NCBI GenBank assembly: GCA_030340625.1
Contig: JAOPHQ010006593.1
Coordinates: forward strand, 5,001 to 69,000
Length of the DNA: 64,000 bases
DNA from: Merluccius polli
Lineage: Eukaryota; Chordata; Actinopteri; Gadiformes; Merlucciidae
Direction of reading: 5' to 3'
Shown: positions 1 through 26,754 of the stretch, one piece after another
Layout of the letters: every line of letters begins with the position of its first letter
Position numbering within the stretch: the first letter of the stretch is position 1
The notes under the pieces: generated by a model
The model's input: the letters and a program-made list of their open reading frames with translations, nothing else
Database searches by the model: none
Told to the model about the DNA's origin: nothing
Program-made: the position numbers and the translations under genes

Positions 1-1044
1 GCGCTGAGATTTCACAGAGGAGGGGGGGGGGGGTCTTAGTCTCTGGTTGCTGTGTGTGTTGTTGTGTTGTTTTTATTTATCTGGTTTGTTGTGTGTTTGT
101 TTTGTTGTTGTTGTTGTGGGTGTTTTTGGCTTGGTGGCTGAATACGTTTTTGGGGTTGTTTCACTACTTTCGCGTACAGGTCTGTTTTCTTTTTTTTCTC
201 TTTCTTTCCCTTTTTTTCCTTTTTTTTTTTTTTTTTTTTTAATGTGTAACAAAGTTTTTTTTGGGGGGGGTTGTGCTGCTCAGGGGCCTCTCAGGCAGCT
301 TTAAATGTAGGGTATTTCAGGGTTCCCCCCCCCCCCACCACCCCCAAATGTATTATGTGCCAAAATGAGTTGGGTGTTTTTTTGGTTTTGTATTGGGCCA
401 ATATGGTTTTTATGAGAAAACTTAAATGTTCAGTTCTGCTGTTGAATGTTGCTAGGCCTAACTCCTTTCATTTAGCCTTTTATTTAGCCTAACCTAAGGT
501 AACTAACACTGCTCCAGTGCATGTGTGCCATACATGAATGTGAAACCCCATTGTAAGCTGTCCTCTTTTTACTTATTCAACTCTGCGACTTTAGCTGAAT
601 GAATTTATTAGCGGTTGACCTAGTAAACTCTTTGAATTGTGCCCATGTATGCAGGAACCAGGCAGTTTCATTCATGCAGTTCTGTGATTACCCCATCACC
701 TATCACATATCACCTATTTTGAAATTGCCCTTTTTAACAAAGATCTGAAATTGAACAAAACAGTGATGGGTATGTCTAAAAAAACAACAACAAAAAAACC
801 TGGGGTATCATATGTGTATCACGCTCAACCTCACAGTCCTCCCCTGTACACACACACGCACACATGTAGAGAGCTGAGGTAGAAATCAGTGTCTCGCCGA
901 GGAACGCGAAGTGTACTCCCTTAAGGTCTAAACGGAGAGGCTTGCATGTTTTTCGCTACGCGGGGCCCGTGAGTGCTTTTCCGTGCCATGCTCTTGTTTG
1001 TTTGTGTGTCGCCGGGACGAATAAAGTTCTCTCCCTGTCTTGCA

Positions 1045-1213
1045 GGTGTGAATGACCTGTAGCTGTAGGGTGCTGCTGTGAGTGGGCAAGGATCTGTGCA
1101 CAGCCTCGTCGGCTGTCTGGGAAGAGGAGAGGAGAGTGGACATCAGTGCCCAGGGGATCTGAGGCCCGGTTCGCCATATGAGGCCCTGCTAAATGGGCAG
1201 GGGGGCTTCTAAG
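1045..1213 (+). other. Candidate untranslated exon upstream of bcl9
   Basis: This 169-base segment is bounded by a good acceptor (TCTCCCTGTCTTGCAG, ending 1044) and a donor AAG|GTAAAA (intron from 1214). It is unique in the window and has no long open frame. Vertebrate BCL9 genes have non-coding first exons far upstream of the start codon, so this could be one. That is an inference from splice signals only. Confidence 0.33.
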
Positions 1214-3188
1214 GTAAAACCCGCTCCACGCCGGCACTTCTACTCGCTCACTACTTCATTCTCCATCTTCTTTGGCACAGAGAAAGAAAAGAAAAAATCT
1301 ATTTTGCATCTGCGTCACTTGAGGCTCGGATAAAGGACAAACATGTGAATGTACACGCAAACACATGCATAACACGCGTACGGTTCAGTGATTCTTTTTC
1401 TAATTGCTGGCACAATGGAAAGGAAAGCAAGTTTGAAATTAATTTGGACGTACAGGTTTTCCTGGTTTGCCAACAGGAGTGTTGGTTGTTTCAGCTCTGA
1501 AAATGTCCATGCTGTCTTTATGTCAGGAGAGAGGGGAGGGGGGTAAATATAGTTGGCTGCACTTTCAAAACCTTGGGTCTCCTTTTTTTGGAGCAATATT
1601 CAGCTAGGTACAAAGCTGGGCTTGCCCGGCTGGGATCCGACTTGATACAACAACCCAATAACTTGACTGCTAAAAACCTCTCTTTTTCATGGTTAGTCTT
1701 CTATTGATGGGTCTGACCCACACTGATGTCATTCACTGCAAGGAGGAGGACCTTCAGGTGTACCCTTGTGGGGTCCGCCGGGGATCAGAGCGGTTAGTTG
1801 CAGCCGTTTGTGGAAGAGAAGCTCTTGCTGTGTTTGTGTGCCTGGAGAGTTTGGACTGCGAGTGCCCCCTGCTTGGTGTATTACTTATGACTTGTGAGTA
1901 TGCACTGTGGACACTGGACCGGGCAGTCAGGGCCTTTTGCCTGAGAACGTCGTTGACTTCTCAGCTCCTATCTCATCCAGAGAGTGTTAACCGGAGAAAC
2001 TGAAGTGGATATTGATAAGGAGGACGATGGGCAAAGAATGTCTTTTCTCCATGGGAGGATTGACTGAACATGTTTCCCTGCATTGGTTGGCATCAGCTTT
2101 GAGTTCTTATTTGTATTTCTATGTAATATTTCAATCGAGTTGTGTGGTGTTCATATTTCCATGTGTCAAAGCTGCCTTTGTCTGGATAATGCCTACCAAC
2201 ACTATTGTTTTTCATGATTGTAACTATTGTTAAATGAATACATCTTACCAGTCTACGGTCTGATTGGTCCCTTTAAACACTTGAGGTTTCAAGTGTTTTT
2301 GAGATCTGTATGACTTAAAGGCAAGGGGTAAAAAAGGGAAACTTTATGTTCTGTAAAACCCCACGCACTTCAGTTGGAAGTACATTTAATGAAATTCAAT
2401 TCAGAATCAGTATTTATGTAGCAAGTCTCTGTCTCTCTCTCCGTCTTTTGCTCTCTCTCGAATTTTACAATACGAAATGAAAAAAACGCAGCCAAATTGT
2501 TTTGACAAATGATTTGGCTCTCATAAAGCTAACAGGAAATAACGTGATTTACTTACCCAACATGTTGAATGCAAGAATGCCACCAATGTGGAACTCTGTG
2601 TGTTTGTTGAAAGGGCAGTACATGTACCGCGAGTGACCAGTTAAGATTCAAATTGCGTTAGTGAACGCACGCCACATGCTCATGTAAACGGGTACATTAA
2701 ATGTGGGATATGTAGACGGTGACGTATAACACCCAAAGGGGCAGCTGAGCCGGGATGTTTTTATAACGTGTATGTGTGTGTGGTGGTAACACAAACGGAC
2801 TGATGAGGAAATACACAAAAGACCAAGGGTTCCTTTTTTGAACTTGTCCCCGCATCTCGACGATGACAATTTTGGTTCTGTAATGGACACGGAAAGTGTG
2901 TGGCTGTGCGACCCCTTGAACTCAACACTTTGTTTGTGCGGTCTCTTTTTATTTTTGGTTTTAATCCTGCGTGATCCTGCCGGTGCGTGGGAGGCTAGTG
3001 TCTGTGAGTCACAGTGGGCTTGGTGCACACACAGGATCCTGAGGGTCTGTGTCTGGATGGGTTAGAGCGTACCCATCACTCCTCCTTCATGTAGCCCTTG
3101 CATGATTGACAGTTATGGCATAGGTGGGTCGCTCCTGCGGGCCCAAGTTATATCTGAGTTTCAAGCAGATTTTTTGTGTATATTGTAT

Positions 3189-3810
3189 TTCTTTAGCTTT
3201 CCTCTTTTGGACCCCAGGGGTCGGCGTCACAATGAGATGGAAAGGCCCCATTGGACTGTCCTAGCCTCCTAGCATAGCATAGTCCCGTAGCATTTAGCCA
3301 CAACAAAGTATAATTCGATAGAGCATTTGCTAAGTATGGTTTTAGCTAGGGCTGACACAAACGGTCGATTTTGATTAATCGATTTATCATTTAGTCTAGA
3401 AAATGTCATATAATAGCAAATGCCATCACAAGTTACCAGAGACCGAAGTGATGTCTTAAATGTGCTTCCTTTATCTGACAAGCAGCCAAGAAAAATTTAA
3501 GTAATTCATTTTATAATTATCCATGAACCAAACATTTGAATTTCTGAAGCATCAAGCAGCAAATGTTTGGTATTTGTACTTGATAAATGATGAATTTGAT
3601 TTGATTCATTTTCGAATTATCGATTAATTGACTAAACATTGCAGCCCTACTTGCAAGCAGAGCTTTTATTTTTTATTTCTTGAGCTTTCCTTTTTTGGAC
3701 GCCATGGGCCTGTGTCTTAATAAGATGGGAAGCATAGCATAGCGTAGTCTCGTAGCATTTAGCCACAACCAAGTGTCGTTTGGGAGAGTGTCGTTAAGTA
3801 TGGTTTTAAC
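3189..3810. repeat. Direct repeats flanking the MITE at 3347
   Basis: 3189-3346 and about 3674-3810 are diverged copies of each other (shared AGCATAGCATAG, GTAGCATTTAGCCACAAC and TTAAGTATGGTTTTA stretches). They lie on both sides of the hAT-like element, suggesting a tandem duplication older than, or created around, the insertion. Confidence 0.7.
3347..3649. mobile_element. hAT-like MITE
   Basis: A 303-bp element with TAGGGCTG at the left end and CAGCCCTA at the right end, and inner ATTAATCGAT-type subterminal sequence on both sides. No coding capacity. No clear 8-bp target duplication remains. Confidence 0.75.
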
Positions 3811-4934
3811 ATGCCCAGTAGCTTCTCATCTAAAGTAACACTCGACATGTGCTGGCATTACAAATAATCAGTAGCAACACCAGTACGGGGGTTCGGCTTA
3901 AGCTGCGTCAGGTTCTGGTTCCGCATGGAAATGCTGGCTTTCTTTTGGTTGGACCATGGGCTCTTTCCATCTATATCGCTGCTCGTCCAGACAGCTGGCT
4001 AGGGAAGGGAATTAATTGGACTGCATGGATGATGGGCATAGTTGCCATTTATAGATGTACATGTTTTTAAATGACATGTATTGTTGTTTTTTTCCAAGAA
4101 CTGAAGGACTATATAATAATATAAACCAATGTTGCTTCATGGTTCCTAGTAATCCAAGGCCGTAAGTGTGTATAAAGTTCACTGTTGTTATTATTCCAGA
4201 GAAGGTAGCATTGGGTTTTAACAAATGGAAATGTAGCTTCCCTACACTTTGCATTGGGTGGATCATAGGCAGACAAAAAATTTGGTTTAGCAATTTGTTG
4301 AATTATACACTAGCACAGGTTAGAGTTTAAAAGATTTCTATGCCTGTGTGTGTGTGTGTGTGTGTGTATATATACCTATCGGATTCAAAGTCTAGTCAAC
4401 TTTATTTGTGTAGCCCTTAATTGCAGTTAGCCTAAAAGTCCATTAGTTGTGGCTCTTGATCGAAAGTCTGTGTTTTGTTGCAATTGTGTCATACCAGACT
4501 GTGTATGTTGGTGTGCGTGTGTGTGTGCATCTGTTTTTGTCTGTATATCTTTAATTGGGCAGGTTTTTGCCAGTGTTTAAAATTCCATGTGGATGACACA
4601 CCAGTATAAACGGGGTTATTTAGGGACAAACTCCGACCAACTTCTTTCCGGAGTGTTAATTTCGCTCCGTGATAAAACGGGATGCGTGTGAGCACAAGTG
4701 TGTTTTAAGTTAGGTTATTGCGGCGCCTCCTCTGTGGCAGCACCAGACAATTAGAGATTAAGTCTGTGGATGGGCTTCCTCCATTCTGCGCCATGGACAT
4801 GGGCCAGCGTTGCCGCTGGGCCAGTGTTGCCGCTGGGTTTGCATATGTTTCTTCTATTTACATCATATGGAAATGGCCGGGTGCCTTCTGCCACCGACTC
4901 TCTCACTTTTGAGTTATGTCCAGAGGGACGGCGC

Positions 4935-5190
4935 ATTCGCGACAACTCAGAACTCAGAGATTTCGACTCTGAGATTTCAGCCTTCCCACATCATGCATTC
5001 ACGCTGTAAGGTATTGCATGCATATACACATCAAATTGTGTGTTAAAACGTCAACAATCACTTTGATAATAATGTCATTCATCCGTTAACGATGAAGGTA
5101 GCCATGTTTGATGTCGTTACCGGCATCAAGTCGGACAAACTGGAGCTTGTTTGTTCCGAGTTGTCCGAGTTGTCCTCTTACTTAAAAGGC
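4935..5190. mobile_element. Diverged relative of the MITE at 10691
   Basis: Shares the CGACAACTCAGAACTCAG end and internal TGTGYTAAAACGTYAACAA-, GCCATGTTTGATGT- and AAGTCRGACAAACYGGAGC-type stretches, in the same order. Confidence 0.65.
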
Positions 5191-5742
5191 AAAGGACATC
5201 ATTGTGCTGAGATGCACAGCATGGCTGATATTGTCTTTCGCCTCAAACGCTGATGTTTGCCGTTTTTGCTCATGAATGACAACAGTGCAAGGATTTTCAG
5301 TTTGACAGTCTTGGGGGCGAAAGAAAACTGCCTAATTATGGTGTTAACACCACCCTTCTACTCAAGGCAAGTGGCCAATATTCCTCGATGAGACTCCCAA
5401 GGGGAACCACTTGACCAGTACCAAGTATCATCATTTCCACTTTAGCTCGATGGTCAGTGAGGCCTCTGGAGGGCCCTGGCTGTTGGGATTTCCCACAATG
5501 CTGCAGGAAGATGTCCTCACAGCATGCACGGGGCAGGAATGTGACTGGAGTGTGGGAGCGACAGTAGGGATGGAAAAGGGGGGCGGGGGGGGGTCATGGA
5601 TGAGGGAGCACTGTCAGAAGTGGGTGGAAAGGGGGGCCGTTTGTGAAGTGTAGAGGAAAGATTCTTCGTCTCGTTATTTGAGCCAAGACTATGTCTAAAA
5701 TGGACAAAATAAAGTATCCTTTTCAAGTAGTCGGACTTGTAT

Positions 5743-5745
<3 letters not shown>

Positions 5746-5795
<50 letters not shown>

Positions 5796-6015
5796 TGCGT
5801 GAGAGTGAGAGAGTGTGAGCGCGCGCCCGCCCCTCTGTGTGCACGCTCGGCGTCGCCTATATGCGAAGGAGAGGAGAGGGAGATAATGGCCCGTTTGTTC
5901 CCGTTAACGAGCCTCCGTGTTGTCAACCATATAGACCAGACAAGTGGATCTGTGTTAACGAGTCACACCCACTCAGACACTGCCACACAGACAGACGGCT
6001 GACGGAGGGAGATGG

Positions 6016-6061
<46 letters not shown>
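5746..6061. repeat. Two GT microsatellites
   Basis: GT runs at 5746-5792 and about 6018-6061 flank a GC-rich stretch with GAGA tracts. Confidence 0.93.
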
Positions 6062-6062
<1 letters not shown>

Positions 6063-8733
6063 GGAGAGACAGAGACACAGATCCACGCCGGTGGGGGGGG
6101 GCGGGTGGGGGGGTTCTGAGAGCCGGTCTTGATGCCAGCGCTGGCGTCCACACATGGCGCTGTGCCCGGGCTACACCAGCAGATGTGTCACTAGTGACTC
6201 AGCTGTGCAAACGTGTGTGTGTGTGTGTTGTGCATGTGTGCACAGAAAGGGGTGTCTGGGACTAGAGATACCCCCTCGCCCACCGTGTGAGTGCGGGTAA
6301 CGGACACGCACACACGCACACACGCACCCTTGGGTATGTCTGTGCATCACACCATTTCCTCGCTCTCTCGCTTTCGACGGCACCTCCCATCGGCGTGATG
6401 GACACTGGGAAGAAGACGATGTTGCCATGGCATGATATGACCGGAGGTGACACAGGGCACATGTTGTCTCTCCCGGGGATGGACAGCTGTCGTCTGCTGA
6501 AGAGACGAGGGAGGCTTCCAGGCAAGACGGCTGAAGAGCGTAGAGGGGACCGCATGCAACCGGCTGAGGGAAAGGCCGCACAATAATGGGACTGTTGGGC
6601 TGGAGTAGGGTGGGAGAAAAAAAAGGACCCGAGCGCTCCAAAGACTGGGTTAACTGTTTTTTAAAGCTTGATTAAGAGAGGGAGACACAGCCAATGCCAC
6701 ACTGGGAGCCATGAGGATCTGGAGAATGCAGAACTGCGTAGCCGCTCACTGTAAATATTTGACGTGGCTCGCGTGCAACAGGAACAAGGCTGTCCTTGTG
6801 CCCCCGCTGACGTCAAAACCCTTGACCGCGGCTGCTCCATGTTTAATAGCACTTAATGCGTTACAAGCTTTGTGCGTCTGTGTCGTACGTGTGAGTGAGT
6901 GTATAAATGCTTGGCCGGGGGGGGGAGTCTAGTTGCAACGCTTTCAGGAAGCCACTGCAACGGGTTGAGCGGCCGGCTGCGACCTCGACGTGGGGCCTTG
7001 GTGGTCATACTCTCGGGTTGTCCCTCGGTGTCGTCTGACCCAAGGTTGGACGGGGGGGGGGTGGGGGTTGGTTAGGGGCACATCCCTTCATCTCTCTGTT
7101 TGCATCAGCCAAGGCAGCCGCACATACCGGGCAGGTATGTGGTTGGAACTGGTCGGGGCAAGATTACTTGTTCTCCCAGCTGTTAAACCGTGGCTGAACT
7201 TTTCGGAGGCCACTGAAGACAGTTGAAAGAGGGAGTTGGTCCCTGTGTTGACGTTTCCTGTTTTTTTTTTCCTGTTATTTTTGTTTAATCTCAAGCCCTG
7301 TGTTTAGCGAATTACAACTCAAGAAAAGCCAACCGAAGAATATTGGCTTATGGGGGTTACATTTGCGTACGATATGGGCTAACATTAGCCTTCACACCAC
7401 ACTCAAGACAGAAATATATTCTATCAAAAGCCCTTTGGATACACTTTAAATAGTGATTCATAAGTTCTCACCATGTCTTTTTATTGAAACAAATCTGAAG
7501 GCTACTTTTTTAAAACAGATCGTCTTCTCTGTGAAATCCTGAGCAAAACAAACAAGCGAAACCCTTAACGGACTCCAAAATTCCTGTTTGATTTGGTTTT
7601 CGAGCGCTTCCAAAGAGACCCTCTGTGGCGTAATTCAATTGAATTTGAATTGGTACACGCAAATTGTGCGCTTGTGTAAGGAGATAGAAAGGCCTTTATG
7701 TTGCGGGGAGCGCGTTTGCTAGACTGCACGGTGCCTGCTGCCGGCGGTGAGCCTCGGCATTGTCTCGCAGAAAAAGTGCCGGGGAGAGGTGGAAAATAGT
7801 GTCTCTGATATTGCCCTAAACACAGGCTTAAATAATTGTCTTGAGATGGAGGCCAACCAGACTAGAGAGGAGGGAGTGGGAGCGAGCGAGCCACACAGGG
7901 AAAAAAGAGAGCGAGAGGGAGAGAGTAATACGTCTGTGGCTGAGCTGCAAAATGGGATTTGCATAAATAAGGCTAAAACATCAGCAGGCCCTGCGCAGCC
8001 AACAAACAGGGTGGAGGGAAAGAGGCAATGTGTGTATTTATGGTTGTGTGTCGGTGTGTGTGTGAGTCTCTGTATGCGTGTGTGAGTAAATGTATTTTGA
8101 TACAGCAACGCTGATGGGTTGTGGTGCATCAGACATGGAGATGGAGATTTTAGACCGGTGTAGTTGTCAAGGTCAAGGTTCCCTGTCTTTATGACCCATC
8201 CCCTTTCTGAACCCCGGCCCCCCCCCCCCCCCACACACACACACACCCCTCACTAGTGTGACGCCTCTATCTCCCGGTAAGAGAGGAGAAGACCAGGAGA
8301 CCACTACGTCTGTTGCATAAGCGCGAGAGATGAATTGCCTCTTTCTCGTGCCACCCACGTCGGGAAACCCTAATTGAATTGAACTATATTCAGCTCTTCC
8401 TTCCTGCACAAAAAAACCCATATTTTTATTGCAGCCAACAAAAAAAATGGCCCAGATTGTTTTTAAGGTCTCATTATCACGCTTCCCCCGCCCCTTCCTA
8501 TTAAACCGCCCGTGCTGCCGCTCCGTACGCCTGCCGTGATGGACAGCTCGGCGTTGTTTGGCGGAGATGCGGCGCGGCCCGGGAACCTGTGGGGGGGTTT
8601 TCCCTGTGACAGCTACGCGAGTAAACTCCCCAATTAGTGACTCTTTAGCATGTGATCCACGGGAGCCAGTGATTGGCAGGTGCTGCTGCTGTTTTTTGGA
8701 ATGGCTAGCGCACCTAGTGCACGCGCTGACATG

Positions 8734-8768
<35 letters not shown>

Positions 8769-9879
8769 TGTGAGAGAGAGAGCGTGATTGGGGGAGGTTG
8801 CAGGGCTTCCATGAAACACCTCGAGGGCGTGCCGCTTCGTTGGGGCTAAATGAGGGTGAAAGCCGATCCTGTTGATTTTTCTGAGGGAAAATAAGATCTC
8901 TTTCAAGCTGCGTGATGCATTTTTTTTTTTTCCTTCGTTGGGTTGTATTGCATTGGATTAGGCAGCTCATTCATGTATGCACAGCCCAGAATCTCAGTTC
9001 AGCAAGAAGTATTGAGGGTTTTTTTCCTCCCATCATTGCAGAGACGGCAGAGTATGTAGAATGCTATTGGGGGATTGTTTTGATTCAAAATGAGGTTGAC
9101 AATAAAAGTGTGACTCACTGTCATTTTTTGTAATCGTTCACTTCTCTGTTTGCTATGATTCCTCTGTCTTCTCTCATCCATTCCAATACGCTTTTTGGTT
9201 TAGCTGATGGTTGATTGATTTCCCAGTCGCTCTAATATTTACTCGTATGGAGAGGGCATATTGTCTCACCATAACTGAACTGTCACAATAATTGACTTTT
9301 ACAGTAATTCTTAATAACAATGTTTTACCGACAATGACCAGCCCTAGAGTAATATATTTCAGAAAGTCTCACCACAAAATCTTCTGTTTTGACTGTTGAG
9401 TAATCTTGTATACTTTGGTCCTGAGTCCCAACTCGGCCCAGTTTACGTCAGAACTGTAAGTTAATCACATACACCAGGATATGAGGTGTCACTTAAAATT
9501 AAATTTGATAAATCTGTCATCAGGAAAATGTGCATGCAAATAATCTCTCATTAAGGCTACTAATTGTGATGCACAAAGCTGCTATCAAAAGGAGTTTAGT
9601 CACATTCAGACAGCACCTAGTGGGCGTTCCACTTTAAGTGATGGCCTGCAAACCTAGATGTTATTTAGAAGTATAGAAGCTGTAGTTTAGCTTTCTCTCG
9701 GTCTGTGAAGCCGTTATTTGCTATGAGTGTAAAGTAGTCATGATGACCTATGTACCCCTTTGATAATCTATGGTGACTTCTCGTTGGTGGCTTGATACTA
9801 AATCAAAATGGGGTATAGGGCTTGTGCATCAGAATGCAATGCATCATGCATGTTGGCAAAACTCCACATTTAGAGGACT

Positions 9880-10095
9880 CAAGAGATTTGTAGTGCTGTA
9901 AAATCCTAAAGCAACCTAAATATACCATAACCTAGGCTAATGAAAATGTTGTTTTGCCGTGCCTTGCATGAGAAACGCTGTGGCAGTTTCAACCACAACA
10001 ATGTCTCCCCATAATGACAAGTAATTTCATGATTAACTAAACAATGTCCAAAAAACCATGACTACCAACATAATAACTAACGTTCCAATGCTGTT
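9880..10095. mobile_element. Repeat family R1, partial copy upstream of bcl9
   Basis: Shares TAAAATCCTAAAKCAACSTAA-type sequence and all following conserved blocks with 28970-29178. Confidence 0.65.
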
Positions 10096-10690
10096 ATTCT
10101 CCCAAAATGGAGGAGGTTGTTGGGATGTGACGTCGGGATATACGAGCCCTATATCTGTGAACATCCCTGAAGGAACAATGAACCCATGTCCTGAACACAG
10201 GATGTTCTGCATAGCCGTTTCTTAGCTGCAGTAAAGTCAAGCTCTGAATGTTTGCATTATAGTTTTACCAGTTTGACGAGAGGATTATCTCTCTCAACAT
10301 TCATTCAGAGAGCGTGGTTCTATGTACCCTTTCCTTCTAGACTTTGCATTGTTTGTGCGTTGACGTTGGTTTACTCACTGATGTTTCATTGTTGATTTTC
10401 ATATTCTCCCAGTGCACTAACCCGACTCGAGCGACTGAACGGCCTCTAAAGAGCTGTTTAGCATTCGGACCAGCCGCTCTTTTTGGTTTGATCTGGTCAA
10501 AATAAGTCAAGGAGGTTATTAGATATGGAAACAAGAAAAAAAACATTTGCCTGCAAGTTAACCACTTATTTAAAAAAAACAAACCCAAATGCAATATTCA
10601 TTATATAGTGTTCAGGTAACCTTAGTGATTAGGTGAGTAGTCTGTTGATCAAAACTTTATTGGTATTCTTCGGACACTGGCAGTTTAATG

Positions 10691-11119
10691 CTGCGGTCAA
10701 GACAACTCGAAACTCAGAAGTTTCAACTCTGAGATGGGGGGGGGGGGCATGGATGCCTGAAGGAAGTTCGGCATATTGAGGCTTATTGCTGAGTACAAAA
10801 AATATATGCAGCAGCAATTTATGCTTCTTTTTGAAACATACGAGGAGTGGAGAGGAGGCGTTTGTACGATACAAATGCGTGTTGCATAATTACACATCGA
10901 ATAATGTGCTAAAACGTTAACAAACACTTTTATAATAATTGAATTCATCCATGAACGACGAAGGCCGCCATGTTTGATGTTGCTACTGACGTCAAGTCAG
11001 ACAAACCGGAGCTCTGAAATGATACCCGAATTTCCGACCTGTAATTCCGAGTTGGAAGCCGTTCAATTCACTTTTAACAAGTCGGAGCTCGTTTTTTTCT
11101 GAGTTGTCTTGAACGCGGT
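10691..11119. mobile_element. MITE with TCAAGACAACTC inverted ends
   Basis: Left end GCGGTCAAGACAACTCGAAA and right end, read inverted, CGCGTTCAAGACAACTCAGA, about 430 bp apart. There is no coding sequence inside. A diverged, shorter relative is at about 4935-5190. Confidence 0.72.
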
Positions 11120-11375
11120 ATAAGAGCGGTATCTCTCAGCAGGCCACTAGCATGATTCAGGCTGGAGCTAAGCTGCTCTCTGTTTCTGCTCAGCTTCTGC
11201 TGCTGTGGAAGAAGTTAGGCCTCCCCTCTGCCTCCCCCATCCCCCCCCATGGGATCTCTGGAGCCAGTTACAATGTTGGAGTGTTTTGGAGGCGCTCCTA
11301 AATATTTTCAGGATGACATATAATCTGACTGGCTGCACTGCGCTCTTGAAACAGGATTCTCATGCAATTACCCAA

Positions 11376-11414
11376 CACACACACACACACACACGCACAC
11401 GCACACGCACACGC

Positions 11415-11449
<35 letters not shown>
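11376..11449. repeat. CA microsatellite
   Basis: AC run with regular GCACAC interruptions. Confidence 0.93.
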
Positions 11450-11451
<2 letters not shown>

Positions 11452-11635
11452 CTGAACCACGCAAGGTGCTAGGTCATTCTACCAGCGAGCCAACTTCCTC
11501 TCCTAGAGGTTGCATTTTATTTTAGTGCTGCTATTTTCCGCCTCCTCCAGACACCGTATCTTTGTGTGGACGCCGTTTTTGTTCTGTTAAATGATTTCCC
11601 TCCCTTTCTTCCATGTCTCTCTTCTCTCTTCACAG

Positions 11636-11748
11636 TGTGCTCAAGGGCTTCGAAAGCCCCCTTGTGAAACTTAGCCGACACCGACCCCCTCACCTCCGAA
11701 AAAGTTTCCGGTCCTTTTTTTCTTTGGAGCTCTACTTTTTTTTAATAC

Positions 11749-11822
<74 letters not shown>

Positions 11823-11932
11823 TTTTATATATATGTATATATATATATATATATATATTATAAACACAGTCGCACACACACACGTACACGTGCGCCCGCA
11901 CACACTCTCCCCCAGACGAGGACGTAGGGAGA
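11636..11932 (+). other. bcl9: Probable 5' UTR part of the first coding exon of bcl9
   Basis: A strong acceptor-like pyrimidine tract (CTTCTCTCTTCACAG) ends at 11635, and the sequence then runs without another clear donor to the coding start. If used, the 5' UTR would contain the long AT repeat at about 11743-11862. A second possible acceptor, CTCTCCCCCAG at 11915, would leave only 17 bases of leader and exclude the repeat. The sequence alone does not decide between them. Confidence 0.4.
11743..11862. repeat. AT microsatellite before the bcl9 start codon
   Basis: An AT run with a few T or G interruptions, about 70 bases before the first ATG. It can form a long hairpin in RNA if it is transcribed. 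Confidence 0.95.
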
Positions 11933-25015
<13,083 letters not shown>

Positions 25016-25587
25016 GTCCAACACAAACCATGTATCTAGAACGGTCTGAGACGTTGCGTAAGCATGGAGTAGGAGGAGCCGCGGAGGGCGTCGCGAGCGG
25101 GGGTGGGTGACTCGACATGGACTCGAATATCGGAAGAACAAGGATGTACGCCTCGTCGGCGAGGCTGGAGGCCGACCCGGTGACCCGCTGACGTCCTGCG
25201 GGGGAACTATTCCAGTGTGGATTCGGACACTGCCCAGTGTGTGGAGTACCTTTTGCCACAAGAACATTTCATTTTTTGGCTCATGAACTTCAGAATGTAT
25301 GGGACTGTCGTGCATCGGATTTTCGCAAAACAAAAAAAAAAAAGAAACTTTCTCGTGTTTTTTTGATTATCTGACTATCGAAGCGACTTCAACATCAAAG
25401 AGGAATCGACCTTGACTACAAGTCGCCGTGGAAGACGCTACGGTATATGTCTACTTTTTCAAATAAAGAAATGTCATGAAAGTGGACCCGGAGAAAGGAA
25501 TAAAGACGACATGTGCTTTGTGAAGATTTTAGTGGAACTCCATCTCGTCTTTCCCTCCATAGTTTTGACTGTTTCTGTACAGTATAT

Positions 25588-25712
<125 letters not shown>

Positions 25713-26583
25713 CGAGCGAGCGGCAGAGACTGTTTGTGTGGTACGTATGTATGTGTCTGTATGTATAGGCATTCTATCAGTGACCTCTCAACTCCCCCAA
25801 CTTTCATTGGTGGAGGAACGCCCCCCCCTAAAAATACTGTACTGTTTACCATTGGTGGGCTTTTTGAATTTTAGTCTATTTTAATTTCCTTTGTAACTCC
25901 AGTGTATAACAAACCAAACTATGACCTCATTAAGATAATAGTATTATTAAAAAAAAAAGCACAAACATGGACCGTCTGCAGAAAGCGTCTTCTTTCTCCG
26001 TTGTACCATAGAGATCCACCACTAAAGTGAGTACTCTTGACAGCCTTGCAGCACTTTCATAATCTCCAAAGTCCATTTTAGACAGTGGCTTCAATTCAAT
26101 TCAGTGCTCTAATGCTCTCAGGAGCCGACTTGCCAGTGTGAATATCGTTCATACCCAGATATGTGCTGTGTGTTCTGCTTCCTGTTCCTGTTGTTCCTGT
26201 TTTTTTTTAATGTTTTTTTTTCTTCCCTTTCTTTTTTTTTTTCTTTCGTTATGACGCTCTTGTTGAATCTGGGTTTTAAAAAAAGAAATAAAAAATCATT
26301 CCCACAGCAATAATCCCCACATAGAGGTGGTTATCGGAATGGGACAGGATTGGTTCGGTGGCTGAGCCAGGTATTAGAACTAGAACCTAGTTAGAGCTGG
26401 TTGACCGCGAGGAGGGCTGGCGTGGTGTCCATGAGTACACACACGCGGAAATGTAAAACACTTAAAAAATGCTTTCCATCCAGTTGACTTCCTCTCTCTT
26501 CCTTCTATTGTATAAGCTTGTCATGTGTTTCTCCCTTGGCTTTGGTGCAGAATAGCCTACCAGGCCTGTGGTGATGGACTACA

Positions 26584-26589
26584 AATAAA
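26584..26589 (+). terminator. Likely bcl9 polyadenylation signal
   Basis: Canonical AATAAA followed by a GU/U-rich stretch (26592-26630), the standard vertebrate arrangement. It lies about 1.57 kb after the stop codon. Confidence 0.6.
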
Positions 26590-26754
26590 AGATATTGTTT
26601 TGGTATATACATGTTGTCAGTGTGTGTGGAAGTGCAAGCATGCCTGTGTTTTTGTCTGGAGCGCGGCTCTTCCTGTCTGGTGATTGAAGGGCGGCTTATG
26701 TTGTGCGTCACGTGAAGGACGGGTTTGCCATCATGCCAATGAGAGTTCAACCAG

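Larger units (their letters stand above)
1214..11635. other. Non-coding region before bcl9
   Basis: No open frame with recognisable protein similarity. Besides the MITEs and microsatellites listed separately, it holds unique sequence, including GC-rich patches at about 6740-7060 (with a TGACGTCA site at 6808) and 8490-8600. These could be bcl9 upstream or first-intron regulatory DNA; nothing more specific can be supported. Bases 1-1044 are T-rich and G/C-homopolymer-rich with no feature seen. Confidence 0.5.

Noticed and set aside
1689..2003. 104-codon plus-strand frame
   Set aside because: No similarity recognised, composition like surrounding non-coding DNA.
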